Source: Mycolicibacterium sp.
Lineage (GTDB): Bacteria; Actinomycetota; Actinomycetes; Mycobacteriales; Mycobacteriaceae
NCBI RefSeq assembly: GCF_016462545.1
Contig: NZ_JAEMTA010000003.1
Coordinates: 1-64,000 of the forward strand
DNA: 64,000 bases
Direction: 5' to 3'
Positions 52,248 through 61,024 of the stretch are shown piece after piece. The notes below the pieces were generated by a model. The model had not been told where the DNA came from. It worked only from the letters and a program-made list of their open reading frames with translations, and searched no databases. Within the stretch, counting starts at the first letter, position 1, and each line of letters begins with the position of its first letter. The position numbers were made by a program, and so were the translations under genes.

Positions 52248-52832
52248 ATGCCGAACGTGGATCGAGGTTCCCGGTCGAAGGACGCGCTGCTCGATGCCGC
52301 CGAGCGGCTCATCGCCGAGCGCGGCTTCGAGGTGCCGCTGCGCGACATCGCCCAGGCGGCGGGCCAACGCAACAACTCGGCCGTCAACTACCACTTCCAC
52401 AGCAGGCAGGACCTCCTCGACGCCGTGGTGGCCCGTCGGCTCCTGCCGATGGAACTCGAGCGGGAACGGATGCTCCGCGAACTCGACGAGCGCGACACCA
52501 CAGACGTCCACGCGCTGATGCGGGTGCTCGTCCTGCCGCTGCTGCGTCTCGAGAGCACGCACTATGCGCGGTTCCTTCAGGTCGTCGGCACCCGGCTCAG
52601 GACCGAGCCGCATGATTCCGCGGAGACCGCGTGGCCGCGGGTCCTCGACGCGCTATCGCATGCCGTGCCCGTCGCCGACCGCCGGGCCCGGCGCCGCCGC
52701 GTCGCCGCCGTCGCCACGGCCATGTTCGCGCTCGCAGCGGAGTACGAGCGATCGGACCACGAGGGGGACCCCGAGGAGATCGTGCACATGCTGGCGGCCA
52801 TGCTCACGGCCACCAGCCCGCGCCTAGTCTGA
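52248..52832 (+). CDS. TetR-family regulator divergent from the KshA-like gene
   Basis: The 194-residue protein has the helix-turn-helix segment ERGFEVPLRDIAQAAGQRNNSAVNYHFHSRQDLLDAV at about 22-58 and a short helical ligand domain. The AVNYHFHSR variant of the recognition helix is typical of TetR proteins next to sterol and acyl-CoA genes. It shares an 18-bp palindrome with the oxygenase promoter and probably represses it until a steroid ligand binds (inference). Confidence 0.85.
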   Translation: MPNVDRGSRSKDALLDAAERLIAERGFEVPLRDIAQAAGQRNNSAVNYHFHSRQDLLDAVVARRLLPMELERERMLRELDERDTTDVHALMRVLVLPLLRLESTHYARFLQVVGTRLRTEPHDSAETAWPRVLDALSHAVPVADRRARRRRVAAVATAMFALAAEYERSDHEGDPEEIVHMLAAMLTATSPRLV

Positions 52833-52836
52833 GCCG

Positions 52837-53289
52837 ATGAGCCAGGAGCCCTTCGTCCCAGCCAATTTCGAGGTACCGCGTGAACTGCGCACCGAACGAT
52901 TCCGCCTCGAGCCGCTGGGTCCCCAGCACAATGAGCGCGATCTCGCGGCCTGGATGTCGAGCATCGGCCACATCCAGTCGAGTCCAGGGTTCGTGGACTA
53001 CGGGTGGCCGCCGAACGAGGGCTTCACTCCCGAGGCCAACCTCGGCGACCTGATCCGGCACGCCGGCGAATTCGAGCGACGCGTGGCCTTCGCCTACACG
53101 GTGTTGCGGCCCGACTCCGACGACGTGATCGGCTGCGTCTACCTCGATCCGGGCCCGGAACCCGGCAGCGTGGCCGTGCGGTCCTGGGTCACGGCCGACG
53201 TCGCCGACCTCGATCCCGTTGTCCGCCAAACTGTTCGGACGTGGCTGGCGGAGTCTTGGCCGTTCGACGCGGTCGTCTACGCCGGCTGA
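52837..53289 (+). CDS. GNAT-like N-acetyltransferase domain protein
   Basis: The 150-residue protein begins four bases after the TetR stop. The start (FEVPRELRTERFRLEPLGPQ) and the central AFAYTVLRPDSDDVIGCVYL match the acetyltransferase fold, but the acetyl-CoA loop R/Q-x-x-G-x-G/A is not obvious, so catalysis is uncertain. It may be co-transcribed with the regulator. Substrate unknown. Confidence 0.6.
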   Translation: MSQEPFVPANFEVPRELRTERFRLEPLGPQHNERDLAAWMSSIGHIQSSPGFVDYGWPPNEGFTPEANLGDLIRHAGEFERRVAFAYTVLRPDSDDVIGCVYLDPGPEPGSVAVRSWVTADVADLDPVVRQTVRTWLAESWPFDAVVYAG

Positions 53290-53299
53290 TCCTCGCGCC

Positions 53300-54325
53300 C
53301 TACGGCGTCAGGATCACCTTCACGCACTCCGGGGTGCGGGCCGCCACCGCGGCGTACGCGTCGGCCGCCTCCGCCAGCGGGAAGGTGTGCGTGAAGATTC
53401 CGTCGGTGCGCAGTGATCCGCTCGCCACCAAGGGCATCAGATCGGTCCACGTCTGATGGATGGGGGCGGTCGTCATGCGCACGGTCAGGTTGCGGACCAG
53501 CGCCATGAGGATCGGCATCGGATAGGGATCGAGGTCGTGCACGCCGAGGACGGACACCGTGCCCTCCGCACGCACGCAGGCCAAGGCGTCGTTGAGCGTC
53601 GCATCCAATGCCACGGTGTCGATGACGCTGTCGGCTCCGCGGCCACCGGTGTGTTCGAGCACCGCAGCCACCGTCGGCCCCTCGAGCGCGGTCGCGCCCG
53701 AATCGACCGCCAGGGCCCGCCGGCCCGCGACCGGATCGGCGGCGAGCACGGTGCCCGCGCCCTGGGCGAAGGCGGCGCGGACCGCGCACAACCCGACCGC
53801 GCCGAGGCCGATGACGACGACCGTGCCACCCGGCGGGATGTCGGCCTTCTTCGCGCCGATCCAGCCGGTCGACAGGTTGTCCGTCAGCAGCAGGGCGGCC
53901 TCGTCGTCCATTCCGTCGGGGATTCGGAGCAGCTGAAAGTTGGCGTGTGGCACGGCAACCGCCGTCGCCTGGCCCCCGCCGAGCACGCCGGACCCGAACA
54001 CCTGCATCCCCTGCACGCACATGACCGGATTTCCCACGGCGCACCCGTCGCACTTGCCGCATCCGGTGACCGAGGCCGTGAGCACGCGATCGCCGACCCG
54101 CACGCTCGTCACCTCGGGACCGACGTCGAGCACGGTGCCGATGAATTCGTGACCGACCGCCACCCCGTCGCCCACCGGCAGATCGCCGTCGTAGAAGTGA
54201 AGGTCGGAGCCGCAGATCGCCGCCGATTCGACGCCGACCACGGCCCCGTCGGACCCCGGCGGAACGGGGTCGGGAGCATCGCGAACCTCGACGGCGCCGG
54301 GACCGGTGATGACGACGTTGCGCAT
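53300..54325 (-). CDS. Zinc-dependent alcohol/threonine dehydrogenase-like protein
   Basis: The 341-residue medium-chain dehydrogenase has catalytic zinc ligands in [12 protein letters not shown] and AVGHEFIG, a structural zinc loop [16 protein letters not shown], and a nucleotide motif [18 protein letters not shown]. All zinc ligands are present. It oxidises alcohols with NAD(P). ATG 54325 starts it; the gene is divergent from selO with about 95 bp between. Confidence 0.87.
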   Translation of the reverse strand: MRNVVITGPGAVEVRDAPDPVPPGSDGAVVGVESAAICGSDLHFYDGDLPVGDGVAVGHEFIGTVLDVGPEVTSVRVGDRVLTASVTGCGKCDGCAVGNPVMCVQGMQVFGSGVLGGGQATAVAVPHANFQLLRIPDGMDDEAALLLTDNLSTGWIGAKKADIPPGGTVVVIGLGAVGLCAVRAAFAQGAGTVLAADPVAGRRALAVDSGATALEGPTVAAVLEHTGGRGADSVIDTVALDATLNDALACVRAEGTVSVLGVHDLDPYPMPILMALVRNLTVRMTTAPIHQTWTDLMPLVASGSLRTDGIFTHTFPLAEAADAYAAVAARTPECVKVILTP

Positions 54326-54419
54326 GCGGCAGACGCTACCGTCGCCACTCTCGCGTCGGGTGCGGTATCGATCGGGAAGGACCACTGCCCACCCCGTGAG
54401 TTCTCCGTACGCTGAACGG

Positions 54420-55883
54420 GTGAGCGCTGCACCAGCTTCGACCCTCGTCCTCGACGACCGCTTTGCCCGCGAGCTGCCGGAGATGGCCGTTGCGTGGCAG
54501 GCCGCGGACGCACCCGAACCTCGACTGCTCGCGCTCAACGAGCCGTTGGCGGCAGAACTCGGCCTCGACCCGTCGTGGCTTCGGAGTGCGGACGGACTGG
54601 CCCTCCTGGTCGGCGCGGCCGTCCCCGATGGCGCCACGCCCGTCGCCCAGGCCTACTCCGGCCATCAGTTCGGCAATTACTCGCCGCGCCTCGGCGACGG
54701 CCGGGCCCTGTTGCTCGGCGAGTTCGCCGATGCCGACGGATGCCTTCGCGATCTGCACCTCAAGGGCTCGGGGCGAACGCCCTTCGCGCGCGGGGGCGAC
54801 GGACTCGCGGCGGTGGGACCGATGCTGCGCGAGTACGTCATCAGCGAGTCGATGCATGCGCTTGGCATCCCGACCACGAGGTCGCTGGCCGTGGTCACGA
54901 CGGGTCGACCGGTGCAGCGCGACACGCTTCTGCCGGGCGCCGTGCTGGCGCGCATCGCGAGCAGTCATCTGCGCGTGGGGAGCTTCCAGTTCGCGGCGGC
55001 CAGCGGCGACGTCGAGCTGGTGCGCCGCCTCGCAGACCACGCGATCGCCAGGCACTACCCCGACGCCGCCGACGCCGAGCAGCCGTACCTGACCCTGTTC
55101 GACTCGGTCGTCGCCGCCCAGGCATCGCTCATCGCGCGGTGGATGCTCGTCGGCTTCATCCACGGAGTGATGAACACCGACAACATGACGATCTCGGGCG
55201 AGACCATCGACTACGGGCCGTGCGCCTTCCTCGAGGCCTACGACCCCGCCACCGTGTACAGCTCGATCGACCACGCCGGGCGCTACGCCTACGCCAACCA
55301 GCCCGTCGTCGCCCAGTGGAACCTGGCCCGTTTCGCCGAGACCCTGCTACCCCTGATCGCCGACGACCAGCAGCGCGCGATCGACCTCGCCGTGGAGTCG
55401 CTCGGCCGCTTCCGCGCGGCCTACGACGCCGCGTGGTCGGCGGGCATGCGCGCCAAACTGGGGTTGACCACCGCCGTCGCAGACGAGGATGTCAGTTCGC
55501 TGGCCACGGATCTCCTCGCGCAACTGGAGCAGAGCCACGTCGACTACACCTCCTTCTTCCGCAGCCTCGGCTCGGCGGCGCGCGGCGACGCTGAGCTCGC
55601 CCGCGGAAAGTTCATCGACCTCGCCCGCTTCGACGAGTGGCTTGCCCGATGGCGTGCCCTGGCTCCCGACGCCGCGGCGATGGACCGCGCGAATCCCAGC
55701 TACATCCCGCGGAATCACCTCGTCGAGGAAGCCCTCGCCGCTGCAACGTCCGACGACCTCGGCCCGTTCGAACGACTCCTGGACGCGGTGTCCACGCCGT
55801 TCACGGAGCGAGCCGAGCACGAGCGGTACACCGAACCCGCCCCCGACGACTTCGGCCCCTACCAAACATTCTGCGGGACCTAG
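54420..55883 (+). CDS. selO: SelO/YdiU protein adenylyltransferase (pseudokinase fold)
   Basis: The 487-residue protein has the SelO blocks [40 protein letters not shown] and the metal-binding [19 protein letters not shown]. It ends in TFCGT, a cysteine where eukaryotic SelO has selenocysteine. SelO transfers AMP from ATP to serine, threonine and tyrosine of redox proteins. GTG 54420 begins the conserved region. Confidence 0.9.
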   Translation: MSAAPASTLVLDDRFARELPEMAVAWQAADAPEPRLLALNEPLAAELGLDPSWLRSADGLALLVGAAVPDGATPVAQAYSGHQFGNYSPRLGDGRALLLGEFADADGCLRDLHLKGSGRTPFARGGDGLAAVGPMLREYVISESMHALGIPTTRSLAVVTTGRPVQRDTLLPGAVLARIASSHLRVGSFQFAAASGDVELVRRLADHAIARHYPDAADAEQPYLTLFDSVVAAQASLIARWMLVGFIHGVMNTDNMTISGETIDYGPCAFLEAYDPATVYSSIDHAGRYAYANQPVVAQWNLARFAETLLPLIADDQQRAIDLAVESLGRFRAAYDAAWSAGMRAKLGLTTAVADEDVSSLATDLLAQLEQSHVDYTSFFRSLGSAARGDAELARGKFIDLARFDEWLARWRALAPDAAAMDRANPSYIPRNHLVEEALAAATSDDLGPFERLLDAVSTPFTERAEHERYTEPAPDDFGPYQTFCGT

Positions 55884-55944
55884 GGATTGACCGAGGTCAC
55901 ACTTCCGTAGGTTTTCCGGCTCCGCGCGGCGGCAACACTCAGGC

Positions 55945-56646
55945 ATGAATTCGCGCCACCTCACCCAAATCCTCGGTGTTGCGGTAGCGGCGACGTGGGC
56001 ATTGGTGAGCGCACCCATCCCCACCTCATCCGCCGAACCCATCCCCAACGCCTCCACCCCTGGCTGTTCGGACGTGGAGGTGGTCTTCGCCCGCGGGACC
56101 GGTGAACCGGTCGGCGTCGGCGGCGTGGGCCAGGCGTTCGTCGACTCGCTGCGCTCGAAGGTGGGCAATAGGTCGGTCGACGTCTACGCGGTCCAGTACC
56201 CGGCCACCGTCGACTTTCCGCGCGCCGTCGACGGAATCAACGATGCGGCCGCGCACATCCAGGCAACGGCGGCGCGGTGCCCCAACACCAAGATCGTCCT
56301 CGGTGGTTTCTCGCAGGGCGCTGCGGTCGCCGGCTTCGTCACCTCCGATGTGGTGCCCCCGGGTGCGGCGGACTCGGGCGTCACCGGACCCATGCCGGCT
56401 GCGGTGGCGGATCACGTGGCGGCGGTGACGTTGTTCGGCAAGCCCTCGGCACGATTCATGGGCTTCGTCGGCGAACCCTCGATCGCGATCGGCCCGCTGT
56501 ACGCGGGCAAGACCCTCGACTCGTGCGTTCCCGGGGATCCGATCTGCTCCGACGGCGGAGACTTCGGGCTCCACAACGCCTACATTCCAGACGGCCTGGT
56601 GGACCAGGCCGCGACCTATGCGGCAGGCAAGCTCGGCGGTGAGTGA
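55945..56646 (+). CDS. Secreted cutinase-family serine esterase
   Basis: The 233-residue precursor has a signal peptide ending near SSA-EPI. The cutinase fold carries VVFARGTGEPVGVGGVG, the nucleophile GGFSQGAAVAGF, the acid in CVPGDPICSDGG and the histidine in GLHNAYIPDG. Four or more cysteines would form the usual disulphides. It cleaves lipid or polyester bonds outside the cell, as in the CFP21 group. Confidence 0.88.
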   Translation: MNSRHLTQILGVAVAATWALVSAPIPTSSAEPIPNASTPGCSDVEVVFARGTGEPVGVGGVGQAFVDSLRSKVGNRSVDVYAVQYPATVDFPRAVDGINDAAAHIQATAARCPNTKIVLGGFSQGAAVAGFVTSDVVPPGAADSGVTGPMPAAVADHVAAVTLFGKPSARFMGFVGEPSIAIGPLYAGKTLDSCVPGDPICSDGGDFGLHNAYIPDGLVDQAATYAAGKLGGE

Positions 56647-56735
56647 CGAGTCCAGCACCGCGGCCTTACCGGCACGACTGTGGGCGCCGTGCACGCGCTT
56701 GGACTGTTATGCGTCCATGGGGCCCACGGTCGACA

Positions 56736-57350
56736 TCAGACCCGGCGTCTCGCTGCCCTGATCGGTCGGGCCAGGAGCATCCCGGCCGAGAGGACCTGCC
56801 AGCCGATGATCGTGTAGACGCTGGTCCGCTCCCACACCGCATCCCCCAGGAGCACCGCCGTCGACGTGGTCGCACCGACGGCCAGGAGAGCGAAGCTCAG
56901 CAGGCCCAGCACTCCGAGCGCGACCGAGGCGATTCGGTACCACCGCGACGCGCTGATGTGCCGTGAGCCGATCAGGACGGCGGCATTGCCGCCCACGATG
57001 GCGATGACCGCACCGGTGACGTGCACCCACGCGATGCCCGCGCCACCACTCGGGACCGAGGCGACGACGATGTTGCCCACGGCGTTGGCGGCGGCGAAGG
57101 CCACGAAGAGGGTGCGTCGTCGATCGTCGAGCACTCGGGTCGCCAACACCGCGCCGAGGAAGAACAGCGTGCCCTGCACCACGAACGCGGTGTTCATCAG
57201 ATGGGCGAGCGGCGAGTCCGGCCGCCCGAGATCGCTGATGAAGTCACGACCGTAGCGATACCCGGGAAGCCCGGTGGCAGAGATGAATTCGAGGGTCACG
57301 TAGGCGATGCCCGCGACCAGCCAGCAGGCGGCCGCTGCCCTGGCGGTCAG
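56736..57350 (-). CDS. DUF998 integral membrane protein, probable CTG start
   Basis: The protein has about six membrane helices with the DUF998 phrases GLPGYRYGRDFISDLGRPDSP and LAHLMNTAFVVQG. The first ATG/GTG-type start (GTG 57299) would remove half of the first helix (AAAACWLVAGIAYVTLEF). Reading upstream, CTG 57350 overlaps the PucR stop as CTGA, the same geometry as the GTGA overlaps elsewhere, with GGGGG upstream. The start stays uncertain. The function of DUF998 proteins is unknown. Confidence 0.7.
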   Translation of the reverse strand: MTARAAAACWLVAGIAYVTLEFISATGLPGYRYGRDFISDLGRPDSPLAHLMNTAFVVQGTLFFLGAVLATRVLDDRRRTLFVAFAAANAVGNIVVASVPSGGAGIAWVHVTGAVIAIVGGNAAVLIGSRHISASRWYRIASVALGVLGLLSFALLAVGATTSTAVLLGDAVWERTSVYTIIGWQVLSAGMLLARPIRAARRRV

Positions 57351-58537
57351 TTCGGAACCCCCAGGGCAACGGTGAGCTCGAGAATCGTGCGGGGATCGTT
57401 GAGCCGGTCACCGTAGAGCTCACGCAGTTGCGTCATTCGGTAGCGCACGGTCTGAGCATGCACGAACAGATCAGCGGCGACGGCATCGCGCTGGCCCTGG
57501 TGCAGCAACCACGAGCGCAGGGTCTCGGCCAAGCGCTCGGCGGTGTTGGGTCGCAGATCTGCCAACGGTGCCAGGGCCTGTCGGCGCAGATCGTCGGCGG
57601 CGTCGCGATCGGCCGTCAGCACCAGCTCGACGAGGTGTTCGTCGGTGTCGACGACGTCCTCGTCGACGCTCAGCTCGCGAGCCCGCAGCGCACGGCGGTA
57701 GGACGCCTGGGCCTGCAGCCACGGCCTGGCCGGTCCCACCAGCGCCCGTCGGCCCTGCAACGCCGACCGCAGCTGACCGCGGTGGCGACCGTCCAGATCG
57801 GGAACCAGCAGCACCGCCAAGGACTCCGAGGCGTCGACACCGGGGAGATCCTCGCTCAGCTGCAAGGTCGACTGGCCGAATCGTGCTGCCAGGCCGCGGG
57901 TTTGCGCCTCCGCCACCACGACCGCGGTCAACGTCTCGGGCGGGTGCCAGTCGGCCTTCTCGGCACTGGCCCGCAACGTCTCGGCGGGCTCACCGTCGAG
58001 GAGCTGCCTGGCCAGTCGCTCCAGATAGCGCTGCCGAACCCGACCCGTGGTGGCGAGTTCGTCGGCGTGTCCGGCGACGCTGGACGCCGAGAGCTCGTCG
58101 ATGAACGCGAACACCAACTCGGCGAACCGGGCCACGGTGTCGGCAGGCAGTCCGGCCGCCACGACGGTGGCCGACAGTTCGCGCCAGGCCACTCTGGCGC
58201 CCACCCGGTACGCCGAGAGCAGCGCGTCCATCGAACGGCCCTGGCGCGCTTCGCCCCGGCCCAGTTCGTAGGCCCCGTCGAGCGCCGGCGTCAGCGTCGC
58301 CGCCGGATCGGAGTCGTGGGCGCGGACGGCGAGTCGCAGGAACGCACCGAGCGCCATCTGTACGGCGTTCTCGATGATCTGCCCCATCCGGCCGCTGAAC
58401 GCGCGCGTGTAACTGGGCACTTCCACGGTCACCGCGGTCACGGTGCGCTCGGCCATCCGCGGCAGGATGGCCTGCAACTCGGCGACGACCTCGGCCGTCA
58501 GGTCCAATCCGCTGAAACGGAGGGCAGATTCCGACAA
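57347..58537 (-). CDS. PucR/CdaR-type transcriptional regulator
   Basis: The 396-residue protein has a central GGDEF-like region and the C-terminal PucR helix-turn-helix (ADLFVHAQTVRYRMTQLREL YGD region, about residues 360-382). It is divergent from the ferredoxin reductase-desA3 pair with about 85 bp in between, so it is the natural candidate regulator of fatty-acid desaturation here (inference). Its stop overlaps the DUF998 gene start. Confidence 0.83.
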   Translation of the reverse strand: MSESALRFSGLDLTAEVVAELQAILPRMAERTVTAVTVEVPSYTRAFSGRMGQIIENAVQMALGAFLRLAVRAHDSDPAATLTPALDGAYELGRGEARQGRSMDALLSAYRVGARVAWRELSATVVAAGLPADTVARFAELVFAFIDELSASSVAGHADELATTGRVRQRYLERLARQLLDGEPAETLRASAEKADWHPPETLTAVVVAEAQTRGLAARFGQSTLQLSEDLPGVDASESLAVLLVPDLDGRHRGQLRSALQGRRALVGPARPWLQAQASYRRALRARELSVDEDVVDTDEHLVELVLTADRDAADDLRRQALAPLADLRPNTAERLAETLRSWLLHQGQRDAVAADLFVHAQTVRYRMTQLRELYGDRLNDPRTILELTVALGVPN

Positions 58538-58622
58538 AACTATTCCTTGCGAACAAATTGAGCATGATCATTCACGCTCGATGGTCAAGACTTTATACCC
58601 TCGTCGCAGGCAGAGTGAGATC

Positions 58623-59714
58623 ATGACCACGACAGCACCCCGCCCGACCACAGTCGGCGCGCTCCGGGAGCGCGTCATCAAGTTCGCCGAGCGGGTGACC
58701 ACCCCGCTGGTCCCCGCCGACTACCTCGACGTCATCGACCCGCTGCGCTCCAGCGCCGACCTCCGTGGGCGCATCGTCGCCATCCATCCGGAAACCCGCG
58801 ACGCCGTGTCCATCGTCATCAAGCCCGGCCGCGGCTGGCGCGGCCACACCCCCGGCCAGTACGTCCGCATCGGCGTCGACGTCGAGGGCGTCCGTCAGTG
58901 GCGGGCCTACTCGCTGACCTCCGAGCGGTCGCGCCGCGACGGCTGCATCGCCATCACGGTGAAGGCCATCCCGGACGGCGTCGTCAGCAACCACCTGGTC
59001 CGTCGCGCCACGGTCGGCACCATCGTCCAACTCGACCAAGCCGCAGGTGAATTCACGCTCGGACCCCAGCAGCCGGCGAAGATCCTGTTCCTCACCGCGG
59101 GCAGCGGCGTCACCCCCGTGATGGGCATGCTGCGCAACATGACCGACGCCGACGCGGACGTCATCGTCGTCCACAGCGCCCCCACCGCCAACGACGTCAT
59201 CTTCGGCGGCGAACTCCGCATGCTGGCCCAACGGGGCCGAATCCGGTTGGTGGAGAAGCACACCGACACCGACGGCATGCTCGACGTCGCCGAACTCGAC
59301 GACTTGGTCGACGACCTCGCCGAACGGCAGACCTGGGCGTGCGGTCCCGCGGGCATGCTCGACGCGCTCGAGTCCCGCTGGGAGGCGATGCGCATCGCCG
59401 ATCGCCTGCACACCGAACGCTTCCGGCCCACCATCATCACCGCGGGCGACGGCGGCGAAGTGACCTTCTCCAAGTCGGGCACCGTCATCGACACCGGCGG
59501 CGCCGAGACGCTGCTCGACGCCGGTGAAGCCGCAGGCGTGCTGATGCCGTCCGGTTGCCGGATGGGCATCTGCTTCGGCTGCGTCGTTCCGTTGCGACAG
59601 GGCGCCGTTCGCGACCTGCGCACCGGCGACGTCATCTCCGCCGCCATCGGCGACAACGTCCAGATCCAAACCTGCGTCTCCGCCGCCGCAGGCTCGTGCG
59701 ACATCGATCTCTAA
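58623..59714 (+). CDS. Ferredoxin reductase with C-terminal [2Fe-2S] domain (Rv3230c-like, DesA3 partner)
   Basis: The 363-residue protein has an FAD-binding barrel with RAYSLTSE, an NAD(P)H domain (LFLTAGSGVTPVMGMLRNM, WACGPAGMLDALE) and a plant-type 2Fe-2S domain with CRMGICFGC and a distant cysteine (QTCVS). This is the Rv3230c design that delivers electrons to the desaturase DesA3. The desaturase gene follows 20 bases later. A TTTATA-type -10 element is possible near 58592. Confidence 0.88.
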   Translation: MTTTAPRPTTVGALRERVIKFAERVTTPLVPADYLDVIDPLRSSADLRGRIVAIHPETRDAVSIVIKPGRGWRGHTPGQYVRIGVDVEGVRQWRAYSLTSERSRRDGCIAITVKAIPDGVVSNHLVRRATVGTIVQLDQAAGEFTLGPQQPAKILFLTAGSGVTPVMGMLRNMTDADADVIVVHSAPTANDVIFGGELRMLAQRGRIRLVEKHTDTDGMLDVAELDDLVDDLAERQTWACGPAGMLDALESRWEAMRIADRLHTERFRPTIITAGDGGEVTFSKSGTVIDTGGAETLLDAGEAAGVLMPSGCRMGICFGCVVPLRQGAVRDLRTGDVISAAIGDNVQIQTCVSAAAGSCDIDL

Positions 59715-59734
59715 GTCACGGAAGGGAATCCGAC

Positions 59735-60904
59735 ATGACTACAGCTGACATCACCACCAACGCCACCACCGCCCACCTCACGCCCGAGGACGTCGAGAAC
59801 CTCGGTCGCGAGCTCGACGCCATCCGCGAGCAGGTCATCGCCAGTCGCGGGGAACGCGACGCGGCCTACATCCGCAAGGTCATCGACGGCCAGCGCAAGC
59901 TCGAGCTCACCAGCCGCGGCATCCTGCTCTTCTCGCTCTTCCCACCGGCCTGGATCGTCGGCACCGTCGGACTGTCCGTCTCCAAGATCATCGAGAACAT
60001 GGAGATCGGCCACAACGTCATGCACGGTCAGTGGGACTGGATGCGCGACAGCAAGATTCACTCGACGACGTGGGAGTGGGACAACGCCTCGCCCGCAGAG
60101 ATGTGGAAGCACTCGCACAACGAGGTCCACCACACCTACACCAATGTTCGCGGTAAGGACCACGACCTCGGCTACGGCATCATGCGCGTCGACGAGAACC
60201 AGAAGTGGGTGCCGTTCTACGTCGCCCAGCCGCTGTGGAACTTCATCAACGCGTGCTTCTTCGAGTACGGCATCGCGGCGTACGACCTGCAGATCGGCAA
60301 GTACCTCAAGGGCCGCTCCGACAAGGCCGACTTCCAGGCCAAGGGCAAGCGCGTGCTCGCCAAGATCCGCAAGCAGGCCACCAGGGACTACGTCCTGCAC
60401 CCGCTCCTGTCCGGCCCGTCGGCGCTGACCACCCTCACGGCGAACATGACCGCCAACCTGGCGCGCAACCTGTGGACGCACTCGGTCATCATGTGCGGAC
60501 ACTTCCCCGAGGGCGTGCAGACCTTCGAGAAGCACTCGATCGACGGCGAGACCCGCGGCGAGTGGTACCTGCGCCAGATGCTGGGCTCGGCCAACATCTC
60601 GGGAAGTCCCCTGATGCACTTCATGTCCGGCAACCTGTCGTTCCAGATCGAGCATCACCTCTACCCCGATCTGCCCAGCAATCGGTACAAGGAGATCGCT
60701 CCGAAGGTGCAGGAGCTGTTCGAGCGCTACGGCCTGACCTACACCACCGGGTCGCTGCCCAAGCAGGTCGCGTCGGCGTGGAAGAAGGTGTTCAAGCTGT
60801 CGCTGCCGAACGACTTCGCCCGCAAGGCCACCTCCGCGATCGCGCCGTCCGTCGTCACCAACGTCGTGTTCGGCAAGCCAGCGGCCGAGGCCAAGGCCGC
60901 CTAG
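59735..60904 (+). CDS. desA3: Membrane acyl-CoA delta-9 desaturase DesA3-like
   Basis: The 389-residue protein has the three histidine boxes of membrane desaturases: HNVMH (93-97), HNEVHH (128-133) and EHH within QIEHHLYPDL (about 305-311). Hydrophobic segments lie between them. It desaturates stearoyl-CoA to oleoyl-CoA using electrons from the upstream reductase. ATG 59735 has GAAGGGA upstream. A strong imperfect palindrome follows the stop. Confidence 0.9.
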   Translation: MTTADITTNATTAHLTPEDVENLGRELDAIREQVIASRGERDAAYIRKVIDGQRKLELTSRGILLFSLFPPAWIVGTVGLSVSKIIENMEIGHNVMHGQWDWMRDSKIHSTTWEWDNASPAEMWKHSHNEVHHTYTNVRGKDHDLGYGIMRVDENQKWVPFYVAQPLWNFINACFFEYGIAAYDLQIGKYLKGRSDKADFQAKGKRVLAKIRKQATRDYVLHPLLSGPSALTTLTANMTANLARNLWTHSVIMCGHFPEGVQTFEKHSIDGETRGEWYLRQMLGSANISGSPLMHFMSGNLSFQIEHHLYPDLPSNRYKEIAPKVQELFERYGLTYTTGSLPKQVASAWKKVFKLSLPNDFARKATSAIAPSVVTNVVFGKPAAEAKAA

Positions 60905-60921
60905 CCCCCACCCCTTCGCGC

Positions 60922-60974
60922 GCGATTCGTGCACGCCGGGTTGCGCTGACCGCAACCGGGCGTGCACGAATCGC
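60922..60974. terminator. Long stem-loop after desA3 (24-bp arms, one mismatch)
   Basis: Arms 60922-60945 and 60951-60974 pair except for one G-G position around the loop CTGAC. No U-tract follows. Its GATTCGTGCACGC core is related to the 17-bp inverted repeat at 7506. It probably ends desA3 transcription, or is a copy of a dispersed palindrome. Confidence 0.7.
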
Positions 60975-60984
60975 CAAAGTGGAA

Positions 60985-61010
60985 AAAGATTGCGAGTGCT
61001 CGCAATCTTT
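60985..61010. promoter_or_regulatory. Perfect 26-bp palindrome before the amidohydrolase gene
   Basis: Arms AAAGATTGCGAG and CTCGCAATCTTT are exact reverse complements around TG, fifteen bases before ATG 61025. It is a likely operator for the TetR protein encoded in the same operon (62820). Confidence 0.75.
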
Positions 61011-61024
61011 GTTAGCTTCGGGGC

